NCBI GenBank assembly: GCA_963663675.1
Contig: OY760498.1
Span: 1,984,001 to 2,048,000, forward strand
Direction: 5' to 3'
DNA length: 64,000 nt
Source of the DNA: CAINVV01 sp963663675
GTDB lineage: Bacteria > Bacteroidota > Bacteroidia > Bacteroidales > Prolixibacteraceae
The notes under the pieces were generated by a model. The model had not been told where the DNA came from and searched no databases. It saw nothing but the letters and a program-made list of their open reading frames with translations. Both the position numbers and the translations under genes were made by a program. The stretch's first letter is position 1. Every line of letters begins with the position of its first letter. Of this stretch, positions 44,827-52,918 are shown in pieces.

Positions 44827-47443
44827 AATATTAGCCATTGATGATAGCACCAATAACCTGATCAGCCTGAAAGCACTGCTTCGTGAGACTTTCAAAGCTG
44901 CTAAGATTTTTACCACCCTATCAGGAGAAAAAGGGATTGCCATGGCTGCTGAAATTGATCCGGATGTTATCCTTTTGGATATCATTATGCCTGGCCTGGA
45001 TGGATTTGAAGTTTGCCGGCGGTTAAAGTCGGACGGAAAATTGTGCGAAATACCGATTGTTTTTATTACCGCGCTCAACAGTGACAAACAAAGCCGTATC
45101 CGGGCATTGGAGTGTGGTGCCGAGTCTTTTCTGTACAAGCCAATTGATCAGAGCGAACTGATTGCCCAAATCAGGGCCATGGTCAAAATAAAAGATGCAG
45201 TATTGCTCCGAAGGACGGAAAATACGCGTCTTGAGGAATTGGTAGCACAGCGGACGGCTGAATTGAATGAGGCTCATCTGAAAGAATTGAGTCTTTTTGA
45301 TGAGTTGCGAAAGGAAAACGAAGGAAGGAAAAAAAGTGAAGAAGCGCTGAAAAGGAGCGAGGAAAGATACAAGAGCTTTATTTCCAGGCTTTCCGAAGGA
45401 ATTTTCAGGCTTGAAAGCGATCAACCAATGAATATTCATCTATCAGCCGATGAACAGGTTGATTATATACATAATCATTTTTACCTCGCAGAATGCAATG
45501 AAGCTTTTGTGTCGATGTATGGGTACAATAATTCCGCAGAGGTAATTGGAAAATTTTATCTGGAATTCCAACATGGACGGAACAATCAAACTAACGTAGA
45601 AGCAGTTAAACGGTTTATACACCAGGGATACAAGGACGATATCGGTATAACTGAATTTGAGGATAGCACCGGTAAAAAAGTAATTATAAGCAACAACTCA
45701 CTTGGTATTGTAGAAGATGAACACCTTGTACGAATCTGGGGAACCCAGGCAAACATCACTGAAACGATAAAAGCCAGGGAAATTCAGGATGTACTCTTAG
45801 AAATTTCCAAGTTTGCACTTACCAACGATCACTATTTCAGGCTGTTGGATAAGGTGAAAGAGCAACTTTCCAGGTTACTGGATTCTGAAAATTTTTACAT
45901 TGCCTTGTACGATGAATCCAATGGTCTGCTGACGACCCATAGTATGAAGGACAAGATGGATAATATTGAATGCTGGCCCGCAGAAAAATCAGCAACGGGT
46001 TATGTTATAAAACACAAAAGGACTTTACTTGCAGATGAAGCAAAGATGGCCTCATTGTGCAGAAAGGGACAAATAGACATCATTGGCACACCTGCAAAAA
46101 TATGGCTTGGAGTCCCTTTAATAGCCAATGGCAGGGCTTTTGGGGCCATTGTAGTTCAAAATTATGATAATCCGTTGGCTTTCACAGTAAAGGAACAACA
46201 TCTTCTTGAATTTATATCGGGACAGGTGAGTGTGGCTATTGAAAGAAAGAAGGCCGAGCATGACCTGCAGGAAGCATTGATCAGAGCTCAGGAGTCAGAC
46301 AGGTTAAAGTCAGCTTTTCTGGCTAACATGAGTCACGAGATACGGACACCAATGAACGGTATCATTGGTTTTACGGAATTGCTGAAGGACACTGCACTCT
46401 CTAATGAAGAACAACAAATGTATGTCAACATCATTCAGAAAAGCGGTGAACGCATGCTCAATGTCATCAATGAAATTATCGATATTTCAAAGATTGAAGC
46501 TGGGCAGGTAGATCTTCACATAGAAAAAGTGAATATCAATGAGAAGATTGAATATGTATACAATCTGCTCAAACGGGAAGCAGAGGCAAAGAATGTCGGA
46601 TTGTCTTTTTATAACTCATTGTCAACCAGTGATTCCATTATTTATACTGATGAAACGAAGTTTTATTCAGTTATTCTCAACCTGGTTAAAAATGCCATCA
46701 AATACACAAACCAGGGAAACATTGAATTTGGTTATTATCTTAAACCAGCTGAATTTCCCCTGGTCGGGCGCAAAACAGAACTAACCTTTTTTGTCAGGGA
46801 TACCGGTATAGGAATTCCGGGAGACAGGCAGGAAGCCATCTTCGAACGCTTTATCCAGGCTGATATTGCTGATGTTGCTGCCCGGCAAGGTGCAGGTCTG
46901 GGGCTTTCGATAGCCAGGGCATACGTGGAGCTGCTCGGAGGGAAAATCTGGGTCGACAGTGAACTGGGTTTAGGTTCAACTTTCTTCTTTACCCATCCCT
47001 ATCATTTTGAATCGCAAGGAGTTGTTCCTGAAGCCAAAGGAGAGGTTGCGGCTAGTAATAGTTTGATTATAAAGAAGTTAAATATTTTGATGGTAGAGGA
47101 TGACATGACCTCGGCACTTTACGTAAAGGCTATGCTGCGAGGAATTGGGCATATGATCAAACACGTTGTGTCGGGCATTGAGGCGGTGAATATTGTCCGG
47201 ACTGACTCCTCCATCGATTTGATTTTGATGGATATACGCCTTCCGGAATTAAATGGCTACGAAGCAACAAAACAGATCAGGCAGATAAATCCGGATGTGC
47301 TGATTATTGCTCTGACGGCTTTTGCTCTATCGGGTGATCGGGAAAAGTCATTGGAGGCGGGATGTAACGGATACCTTGCAAAACCGGTGCGAAAGGAAGA
47401 TTTATTGGCTTTGATTAGTAAACTTTTGGGAGAGCTAAATTAA
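44807..47443 (+). CDS. Hybrid histidine kinase: receiver-PAS-GAF-HisKA-HATPase-receiver
   Basis: Cytoplasmic phosphorelay protein of 878 residues. Domains in order: receiver 1 (ILAIDDSTNN, Asp58 in DVILLDIIMPGLDGFEV, KP pair in LYKPID); a coiled-coil linker (VAQRTAELNEAHLKELSLF); PAS near 185-325; GAF near 330-485 (WLGVPLIANGRAFGAIVVQN); HisKA with FLANMSHEIRTPMNGIIGF (His510); HATPase_c (DTGIGIPGDRQEAIFERFIQ, GAGLGLSIARAYVELLGGK); receiver 2 (LMVEDDMTSALYV, DLILMDIRLPELNG). ATG 44807 is preferred over an upstream GTG/TTG-type start at 44795. It overlaps the chimera gene by 20 bases. No DNA-binding output domain is nearby, so the response is unknown. Confidence 0.94.
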   Translation: MENRKIKILAIDDSTNNLISLKALLRETFKAAKIFTTLSGEKGIAMAAEIDPDVILLDIIMPGLDGFEVCRRLKSDGKLCEIPIVFITALNSDKQSRIRALECGAESFLYKPIDQSELIAQIRAMVKIKDAVLLRRTENTRLEELVAQRTAELNEAHLKELSLFDELRKENEGRKKSEEALKRSEERYKSFISRLSEGIFRLESDQPMNIHLSADEQVDYIHNHFYLAECNEAFVSMYGYNNSAEVIGKFYLEFQHGRNNQTNVEAVKRFIHQGYKDDIGITEFEDSTGKKVIISNNSLGIVEDEHLVRIWGTQANITETIKAREIQDVLLEISKFALTNDHYFRLLDKVKEQLSRLLDSENFYIALYDESNGLLTTHSMKDKMDNIECWPAEKSATGYVIKHKRTLLADEAKMASLCRKGQIDIIGTPAKIWLGVPLIANGRAFGAIVVQNYDNPLAFTVKEQHLLEFISGQVSVAIERKKAEHDLQEALIRAQESDRLKSAFLANMSHEIRTPMNGIIGFTELLKDTALSNEEQQMYVNIIQKSGERMLNVINEIIDISKIEAGQVDLHIEKVNINEKIEYVYNLLKREAEAKNVGLSFYNSLSTSDSIIYTDETKFYSVILNLVKNAIKYTNQGNIEFGYYLKPAEFPLVGRKTELTFFVRDTGIGIPGDRQEAIFERFIQADIADVAARQGAGLGLSIARAYVELLGGKIWVDSELGLGSTFFFTHPYHFESQGVVPEAKGEVAASNSLIIKKLNILMVEDDMTSALYVKAMLRGIGHMIKHVVSGIEAVNIVRTDSSIDLILMDIRLPELNGYEATKQIRQINPDVLIIALTAFALSGDREKSLEAGCNGYLAKPVRKEDLLALISKLLGELN

Positions 47444-47552
47444 AATCCTGTATATCAGGGAGTCTCCCGATGAACTTCCTGCGGAGAGCTTCATTCCAAA
47501 ATATTACACACCTGTTAACCCGGCACAGCGGGTATTTTGCCGGTGGCGGTTT

Positions 47553-49001
47553 TTATTTTACCCGTGTTGCCTTCTTATTGCCATCAACGGTAAAGCCATT
47601 GATAATTCCGTTTAAATCAATTGTAAAACTATAGTCTGCCTTATATTCCGTAGTATAAAAGTCCAAATCCGAAGTAAAATACATCTTGCTTTGAATTGGA
47701 CCATTTAGCCACAGTCCGTTTTCTTTTTTTATGATCGAAACGGAATCTCCATCGAGCAAATAATTACCAACATAGTTGTTTAAAATATCATCATTTAAAG
47801 TGATCGTTTTTTTTACTGCCGGATTGTAAAAGTCATCCCACTGGTAAACAATTGCCACACTATTAACTATTTCATTTAAAATACCTAAGTTGTCAGAATT
47901 AACCATTACAACTACTCCGTTGCCATATTTAATACTGCCTCTGTATTGACAACCAAAACCTTCATTTGAGCCACTGTGCTGAAAATATTTTTCGTTTCCT
48001 TTCATATTTATGAAAACCCCAAACGCGTTTATTTTATCTAAGTAAGGAGTTAGCCTTAACCTTGTCATTTCAGGAGTAAGCACTTTTCCTGATTTCCCAT
48101 GAAATGAAAGTTGTGTTTCAATGATATACTTAGCCAGATCAGTTGGATTTGTCCATAGCCCTGCCGCTGCTTTTTCCGGATAAATATTGAATTTGCCTTC
48201 CTTCATTTCCTCGCCATATCGGTTGTATCCTGTTGCCAGTAAATATTGTTTGTCGGGAGGTGGTGGCTGCGTAAAAAAACTTTCGGTCATTCCCATGGGC
48301 TTCAATACTTGTGACCACATGAAATCTTCATACTTCTGCTTTGTAATGTCCGTAACAATCAATTGCGCGATTGTTATTCCTCCGCCTGAATATTCAACTT
48401 TTTTTCCTGGTTCATACATGGAACGGACAGCTTTCGAATTAGCAGGTCGTTTGCCATCTAATATTTCGCTTAATGTCGGTATACTATCGCCTTTGGCGTA
48501 CCCCTTAAAACCATGTATGGTCAAGCCCGCCGTATGACTTAAAAGGTTAGCAGTGGTTATTTTTTTGTTAGAAGATAAAGAATCATACGGAAATTTCCAT
48601 GTGGTTAAATAGTTGTTTATATCAGCATTTAAATCCAGTTTTTTGTCCTGAACCAATTTTAAAACACCTACTCCGTTCAACGATTTGCTTAGAGATGCTG
48701 CCTGGAACAATGTTTTTGTTGTTACTGCCCGATGTTCTGATATATCAGCCCATCCGTATGCCTTTACCCATTCAATTTTGTAGTCTTTAATTATGGCAAT
48801 ACTTAGCCCGGGAATTTTGTACCGAACCATTCGTTCTTCAAGGGTAAATTTCTGACTGTCCTGAGCCATTGCCCATGGTACCAGATTACTTTCAACTTGT
48901 TTAATTTTATCCAGAACCTCTTTCGGGTAAGAATTTGCATTTTGTGCTAATACGGAATTCCAGAGAATACAGAGCAATAAAATTGCCGTTACATTTTTCA
49001 T
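47553..49001 (-). CDS. Serine hydrolase of the beta-lactamase/penicillin-binding-protein class C fold
   Basis: Start placed at the ATG giving MKNVTAILLLCILWNSVLAQ, a signal peptide; the frame is open 11 codons further. The catalytic SxxK is in FQAASLSKSLNGVG (near residue 95), the Tyr motif in KVEYSGGGITIAQL (YSG) near 200, and the third motif in YFQHSGSNEGFG (HSG) near 345. A lipocalin-like C-terminal domain follows (LNNYVGNYLLDGDSVSIIKK). The protein has 482 residues. Members act as esterases, peptidases or beta-lactamases; the activity here cannot be assigned. It lies 93 bases downstream of the Fic gene on the same strand. Confidence 0.88.
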   Translation of the reverse strand: MKNVTAILLLCILWNSVLAQNANSYPKEVLDKIKQVESNLVPWAMAQDSQKFTLEERMVRYKIPGLSIAIIKDYKIEWVKAYGWADISEHRAVTTKTLFQAASLSKSLNGVGVLKLVQDKKLDLNADINNYLTTWKFPYDSLSSNKKITTANLLSHTAGLTIHGFKGYAKGDSIPTLSEILDGKRPANSKAVRSMYEPGKKVEYSGGGITIAQLIVTDITKQKYEDFMWSQVLKPMGMTESFFTQPPPPDKQYLLATGYNRYGEEMKEGKFNIYPEKAAAGLWTNPTDLAKYIIETQLSFHGKSGKVLTPEMTRLRLTPYLDKINAFGVFINMKGNEKYFQHSGSNEGFGCQYRGSIKYGNGVVVMVNSDNLGILNEIVNSVAIVYQWDDFYNPAVKKTITLNDDILNNYVGNYLLDGDSVSIIKKENGLWLNGPIQSKMYFTSDLDFYTTEYKADYSFTIDLNGIINGFTVDGNKKATRVK

Positions 49002-49094
49002 TGAAGTGTTTTTTAATCGTAGAATTTTGCTCAAATTGCCACCAACAGGGCTTCATATTGGGTCGCGTCATTCATCCACACGAAGCCTTGGTTA

Positions 49095-50189
49095 TTACCG
49101 CCAGTGATTTGACCGTGCTGATAGCAGATTAAATAATGGTTCATTCACATAGTAATTTCCTGTCGCAATTCGCTCTTTTTTAAGCAGTCCATCTGCTGCA
49201 AGTTTATTCAAATAGTTTGCAGCAGTTATCCTTGAAACCTTTAAATCGTTCACGATAAATTCAATTTTCGTATAAGGATGCTTAAATAAGTTATTCAACA
49301 AATCCTGGCTGTAAAATTTATAATTGTTTCTCAATTTGTGTTTATAATCCATCATTAACTCTTTGATTTGAATGATTAATTCAATCGTTTCTTTGGAAGT
49401 CATTTCGATCCCTTGGATCATAAATAACAACCACTCTTCCCAATTACCGTCGACCCGAAGTTGCTGTAATAGTCTGTAATAATCAGATTTATTCTTTAGG
49501 ATATAATTACTTAGATAGAGAATTGGCAGGCATTGAAGTTTTTCAAAAATTAAATAAAGAATGTTGATTATTCTTCCGGTACGACCGTTGCCGTCGTAGA
49601 ATGGATGGATGCTTTCAAATTGATAATGAATTATTGCCATTTTAACAATTGGATCATAGTCACACATTGACGGATCATTCATAAACTTCTCAAGATTTGA
49701 CATTAATTGATTTATCTCGTTGATGTCTTGGGGTGGTGTATAAATGGTTTCTCCGGTTGATGAATTTTTAAGAGCTGTCCCGGGTAATCTTCTAAACCCG
49801 GCATTATTACCTTCTAATTCTTTTTGAATCTCAATGATTATATTGTTTGTAATAAATCCTTTGATCTGAATTAGTTCAAATCCTTTTTTCAATGCAGAAA
49901 TATAGTTTTGAACCTCTTTCGCTTCAAGTGACTGGAATGAGGACAGATTTAATTCCGATTTGTATAAATCATCGTGTGTTGTAATAATATTCTCAATGGC
50001 TGAACTGTCCTTTGCTTCTTGAAGGCCTAAAGTATTGATCAAAATAATGTGATTAGGAATTGTTGATGCAATCACTTTTAATTCAGCCAATGCCGCATGA
50101 GCTGAAGGCAAGCTTTTAAGCACAGCCTTTGTTTCAACGTCAATAGATAATGGAAGTTCTGCTAATTTCCAATTTTCATTTTGATTCAT
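49095..50189 (-). CDS. Fic-domain protein (AMPylase-type) with built-in inhibitory motif
   Basis: Probable protein adenylyltransferase. A Fic_N region (ELPLSIDVETKAVLKSLPSA) is followed by the class II autoinhibitory motif SSAIEN near residue 63, whose Glu normally blocks the active site. The Fic core near residue 195 reads IHPFYDGNGRTGR, with catalytic His and all consensus residues present. The C-terminal third is a winged helix (TKIEFIVNDLKVSRITAANYL) as in DNA-binding Fic proteins. Length 364 is typical of this class. No antitoxin-like small gene stands beside it, consistent with the inhibitor being internal. Target proteins are unknown. Confidence 0.93.
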   Translation of the reverse strand: MNQNENWKLAELPLSIDVETKAVLKSLPSAHAALAELKVIASTIPNHIILINTLGLQEAKDSSAIENIITTHDDLYKSELNLSSFQSLEAKEVQNYISALKKGFELIQIKGFITNNIIIEIQKELEGNNAGFRRLPGTALKNSSTGETIYTPPQDINEINQLMSNLEKFMNDPSMCDYDPIVKMAIIHYQFESIHPFYDGNGRTGRIINILYLIFEKLQCLPILYLSNYILKNKSDYYRLLQQLRVDGNWEEWLLFMIQGIEMTSKETIELIIQIKELMMDYKHKLRNNYKFYSQDLLNNLFKHPYTKIEFIVNDLKVSRITAANYLNKLAADGLLKKERIATGNYYVNEPLFNLLSARSNHWR

Positions 50190-50531
50190 ACTGTGAAGGT
50201 TTTTGCGTTTTCTTTACGAATATACCTAATGCGTAAACAAAATTCAATTTTCTATACATTTGATGTGTCATTTGTAAAGAATGTAGACTTTCCTTTACAC
50301 ACTACGCAATTCCCATTGGCGGTAAGAAGGAAGCTACACGCAGGCGGATTGCGGGCGATTTAGCTTTCGCTGATCTTTGATTCCTGTCGAGCCAAAAGCA
50401 GCCTGGGCGGAAAGATGCACACTGTATACCTCTGCGGCAGAATCAGAGGGTAGCTGATGTATCAATTATCATAATTCGTCCACTGGAATTCCTCATTTTG
50501 CCTGGGACTCCCGGAAAATTTCGGGGTGAGG
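50190..50531. other. Intergenic region upstream of the Fic gene
   Basis: 342 bases between the Fic start and the tRNA terminator. It is less AT-rich than other spacers at 50310-50460. No ORF, repeat or hairpin that I can support. Confidence 0.35.
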
Positions 50532-50569
50532 TAAAAAAAACGCCTGAAATACTATGATTTCAAGCGTTT
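50532..50569 (-). terminator. Terminator for the tRNA-Thr (and tdh) transcript
   Basis: A 13-bp stem with one mismatch (50538-50550 with 50557-50569) around a 6-base loop. On the minus strand it is followed by a T run (plus-strand A run 50533-50540). It lies 26 bases past the tRNA 3' end. Confidence 0.85.
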
Positions 50570-50594
50570 CTGTGAATCTAATTGTTTGAACCAG

Positions 50595-50667
50595 AGCCAC
50601 TCATGGGACTCGAACCCACGACCTGCTCATTACGAATGAGCTGCTCTACCAACTGAGCTAAAGTGGC
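50595..50667 (-). tRNA. tRNA-Thr (anticodon CGU)
   Basis: Full cloverleaf on the minus strand: acceptor GCCACTT with GAGTGGC (one G-U pair), D stem GCTC/GAGC, anticodon stem GCTCA/TGAGC around loop TTCGTAA (anticodon at 50632-50634), and T arm GTGGG-TTCGAGT-CCCAT. It has 73 bases and discriminator T. CCA is not encoded. It starts 48 bases after the tdh stop on the same strand. Confidence 0.96.
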
Positions 50668-50715
50668 AATGAAGCGCAAATGTAAAAAAATGTTTCGGAC
50701 GGGAAATGGTAAAGT

Positions 50716-51747
50716 CTAATTTTCCCAGTCTAAAATGATTTTGCCGCAGTTTCCTTCTTCCATAATTTCAAAAGCCTTCTGAAAATCAGTATAGTGGAAG
50801 CGATGTGTAATAACCGGAGATATATTAAGTCCAGACAACAGCATCTTTTCCATTTTGTACCAGGTTTCATACATTTCACGGCCGTAAATGCCTTTAAGGG
50901 TTAATCCCTTGAAGATCACTTTGTCCCATTCTATCTGCGTTGTGTCGGGAAGGATGCCTAACAGGGAGATTTTTCCGCCATTGTACATGGATTTAATCAT
51001 GCTGTCGAAGGCAACAGGAGATCCGGATACTTCAAGTCCGATATCGAAGCCGGCTACCATGCCAACCTGTTTCATGGCGGCTGAAATATCCTCTTTCGTC
51101 GGATCAATCACAAGAGTTGCCCCCATCTTCCTGGCAAGATCCCTTCTGTACTCACTAACTTCTGAACCCACTACATTGCGTGCCCCGACAAACCTGCATA
51201 TTGCTATCGCCATGCATCCGATGGGTCCGCCTGCCCCCGTGACCAGTACATCTTCACCAATCAGGGGAAAGGAGAGTGCGGTATGCGTGGCATTGCCAAG
51301 CGGATCCATGACAGAGACAATCTCATCCGGAATCCTGGAATCAATATGCAGCACATTCTCGGCGGGGACACATACATATTCGGCAAAGCCACCATCACGG
51401 TTAACCCCGATTCCTACAGTGTGATCGCAGATATGTTTTCTGCCCCTGCGACAGTTCCGGCAAAAACCGCAGGCAATGTGACCTTCCACTGTAACCCGCT
51501 CTCCTATACCGACTTTCGTGACTTCAGTACCAATTTTAACGACTTTGCCAACATATTCATGGCCAATGGTCATGGGTGTTTTAATCGTTTTCTGTGCCCA
51601 TGCATCCCATTTATAGATGTGAAGATCTGTGCCGCAAATTGCTGATTTACTTATCTTTATCAGTACCTCATTGACTCCCGGTTCTGGAATCGGAACATCT
51701 TCCATCCATAAACCCTTCTGAGGCAGACTTTTTCTGATTGCTTTCAT
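50716..51747 (-). CDS. tdh: L-threonine 3-dehydrogenase
   Basis: Zinc-dependent medium-chain dehydrogenase oxidising L-threonine to 2-amino-3-oxobutyrate with NAD+. It matches E. coli Tdh almost block by block: SAICGTDLHIYKWDAWAQKT (catalytic Zn Cys38), GHEYVGKVV (His63, Glu64), EGHIACGFCRNCRRGRKHIC (structural Zn), GIGVNRDGGFAEYV, ATHTALSFPLIGEDVLVTGA and FKGLTLKGIYGREMYETWYK. One residue is inserted in the NAD glycine motif (TGAGGPIG instead of GAGPIG). Length 343 is normal. The usual partner kbl is not adjacent. A tRNA-Thr gene lies directly downstream. A GGATAAA repeat fills the ribosome-binding region. Confidence 0.95.
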   Translation of the reverse strand: MKAIRKSLPQKGLWMEDVPIPEPGVNEVLIKISKSAICGTDLHIYKWDAWAQKTIKTPMTIGHEYVGKVVKIGTEVTKVGIGERVTVEGHIACGFCRNCRRGRKHICDHTVGIGVNRDGGFAEYVCVPAENVLHIDSRIPDEIVSVMDPLGNATHTALSFPLIGEDVLVTGAGGPIGCMAIAICRFVGARNVVGSEVSEYRRDLARKMGATLVIDPTKEDISAAMKQVGMVAGFDIGLEVSGSPVAFDSMIKSMYNGGKISLLGILPDTTQIEWDKVIFKGLTLKGIYGREMYETWYKMEKMLLSGLNISPVITHRFHYTDFQKAFEIMEEGNCGKIILDWEN

Positions 51748-51780
51748 CCTTTATCTTTTTTATCCTTTATCCTTTTTTAT
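51748..51780. repeat. GGATAAA-type heptad repeat in the tdh leader
   Basis: Read on the minus strand it gives two adjacent GGATAAA units, an A-rich gap, then GATAAAGG directly against the tdh ATG. The purine-rich units lie where a ribosome-binding site would be. Confidence 0.65.
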
Positions 51781-52021
51781 TGTTTTTCTAAATTACAAAG
51801 TAAATACTTTCCAAGTCCCTAATTCCTAATAAATATCACCCTTTTTTTCAAATAAATCCTGTCAGAAATAATACACCCCCTCCTGAACACTTTTCCCGAT
51901 ACGTTGAAGTTGAGTACTTTTATGCCACATTTGCAGGCAAGGGACAAAAATTGTAAATTGCTTGTGAACTTTCATTCAGATAACCGTAAAAGAGATTGTT
52001 GAACAATCCAAATGACTTCAG

Positions 52022-52888
52022 ATGGGTAAATTGATGCAATTTTCAATGATTTTATTGTTCCTGCTTCAGGCAGGATTCTGCTTACAGGCTCAGAATTTCT
52101 CTTTCGGGATGCTTACGGATGTTCACTTTGCGGCGATCCCCGACAGGGGAACCAGGAAATACAGCCAGTCATTGGATAAAGTGACTCAATGCATTGATTC
52201 GATGAACAAAGAAAGGGTCAGCTTTCTGATCGAACTTGGCGATTTCAAGGATATGCCGGTTCAGCCGGACAAAAATGCCACACTGGGCTATCTGAAAACA
52301 ATAGAAACCTTATTCTCCCGTTTTAATGGCGACCGATATCATGTTTTGGGTAACCACGATGAAGATTGTATTTCAAAAAAGGAATTTTATTCCATTGCCA
52401 AAAATACCGGTTTTGCCGGGGAGGAAACCTGGTATGCATTTAAAAAAGGTGGATACCATTTTTTAGTATTGGATGCCTGCTTTGATTCTACAGGGCGATC
52501 CTATGAAATGGGAAATTTCGACTGGAGTGACGCCAATATTCCGCCACAAGAACTTAAATGGCTGGAAAAGGAATTAAAAAATAGTGATTTACCTGTTATA
52601 GTGTTTGTTCACCAACTGTTGTATGGAAATTCAAAGGCTACCATTAAAAATGCGGGAATGGTCAGGTCCGTTCTGGAGAAGAGCAACAAGGTACAATGTG
52701 TATTTCAAGGCCATGAACATAGCGGCGGATATGAAAAGATAAGCGGAATCCATTATTACACCCTGAAAGGAATGATTGAAGGCAACTTCCCGGAGTCCAA
52801 CAGCTTTGCCAAAGTCACACTTGCAAAAAATAAAATTCTCATCCGGGGTTACGGAAATGCCATTACTCAAACCCTGACTCTCAACTAA
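52022..52888 (+). CDS. Secreted calcineurin-like metallophosphoesterase
   Basis: Signal peptide MGKLMQFSMILLFLLQAGFCLQA, then the five phosphoesterase motifs: SFGMLTDVHFAA (DxH) near residue 30, LIELGDFKDM (GDx) near 75, VLGNHDED (GNHD) near 113, FVHQLLYGN near 195, and FQGHEHSGGYEKI (GHxH) near 233. Length 288 is typical of Bacteroidetes alkaline-phosphatase-like members. The likely metal pair is Fe/Mn; substrate could be nucleotides, phosphodiesters or phospholipid headgroups. It is followed, after a heptamer repeat, by a sodium:solute symporter gene, suggesting uptake of a released product. Confidence 0.9.
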   Translation: MGKLMQFSMILLFLLQAGFCLQAQNFSFGMLTDVHFAAIPDRGTRKYSQSLDKVTQCIDSMNKERVSFLIELGDFKDMPVQPDKNATLGYLKTIETLFSRFNGDRYHVLGNHDEDCISKKEFYSIAKNTGFAGEETWYAFKKGGYHFLVLDACFDSTGRSYEMGNFDWSDANIPPQELKWLEKELKNSDLPVIVFVHQLLYGNSKATIKNAGMVRSVLEKSNKVQCVFQGHEHSGGYEKISGIHYYTLKGMIEGNFPESNSFAKVTLAKNKILIRGYGNAITQTLTLN

Positions 52889-52914
52889 CTCATAACTCAT
52901 AACTCATAACTCAT
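52886..52914 (+). repeat. Heptanucleotide repeat (TAACTCA), 4 copies
   Basis: Four perfect copies beginning in the phosphoesterase TAA stop codon and ending five bases before the symporter GTG start. The repeat fills almost the whole intercistronic gap, including the place of a ribosome-binding site. It is the same heptamer as at 15294-15310. Confidence 0.92.
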
Positions 52915-52918
52915 ACCT

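Noticed and set aside
47520..47560. Hairpin CCGGCA/TGCCGG between the hybrid kinase and serine hydrolase genes as a terminator
   Set aside because: Stem is only 6 bp with a 12-base loop and the T run is displaced; too weak to call.
48935..49132. Plus-strand frame across the serine hydrolase-Fic gap
   Set aside because: It is antisense to both genes' ends, and both real genes have clear motifs on the other strand.
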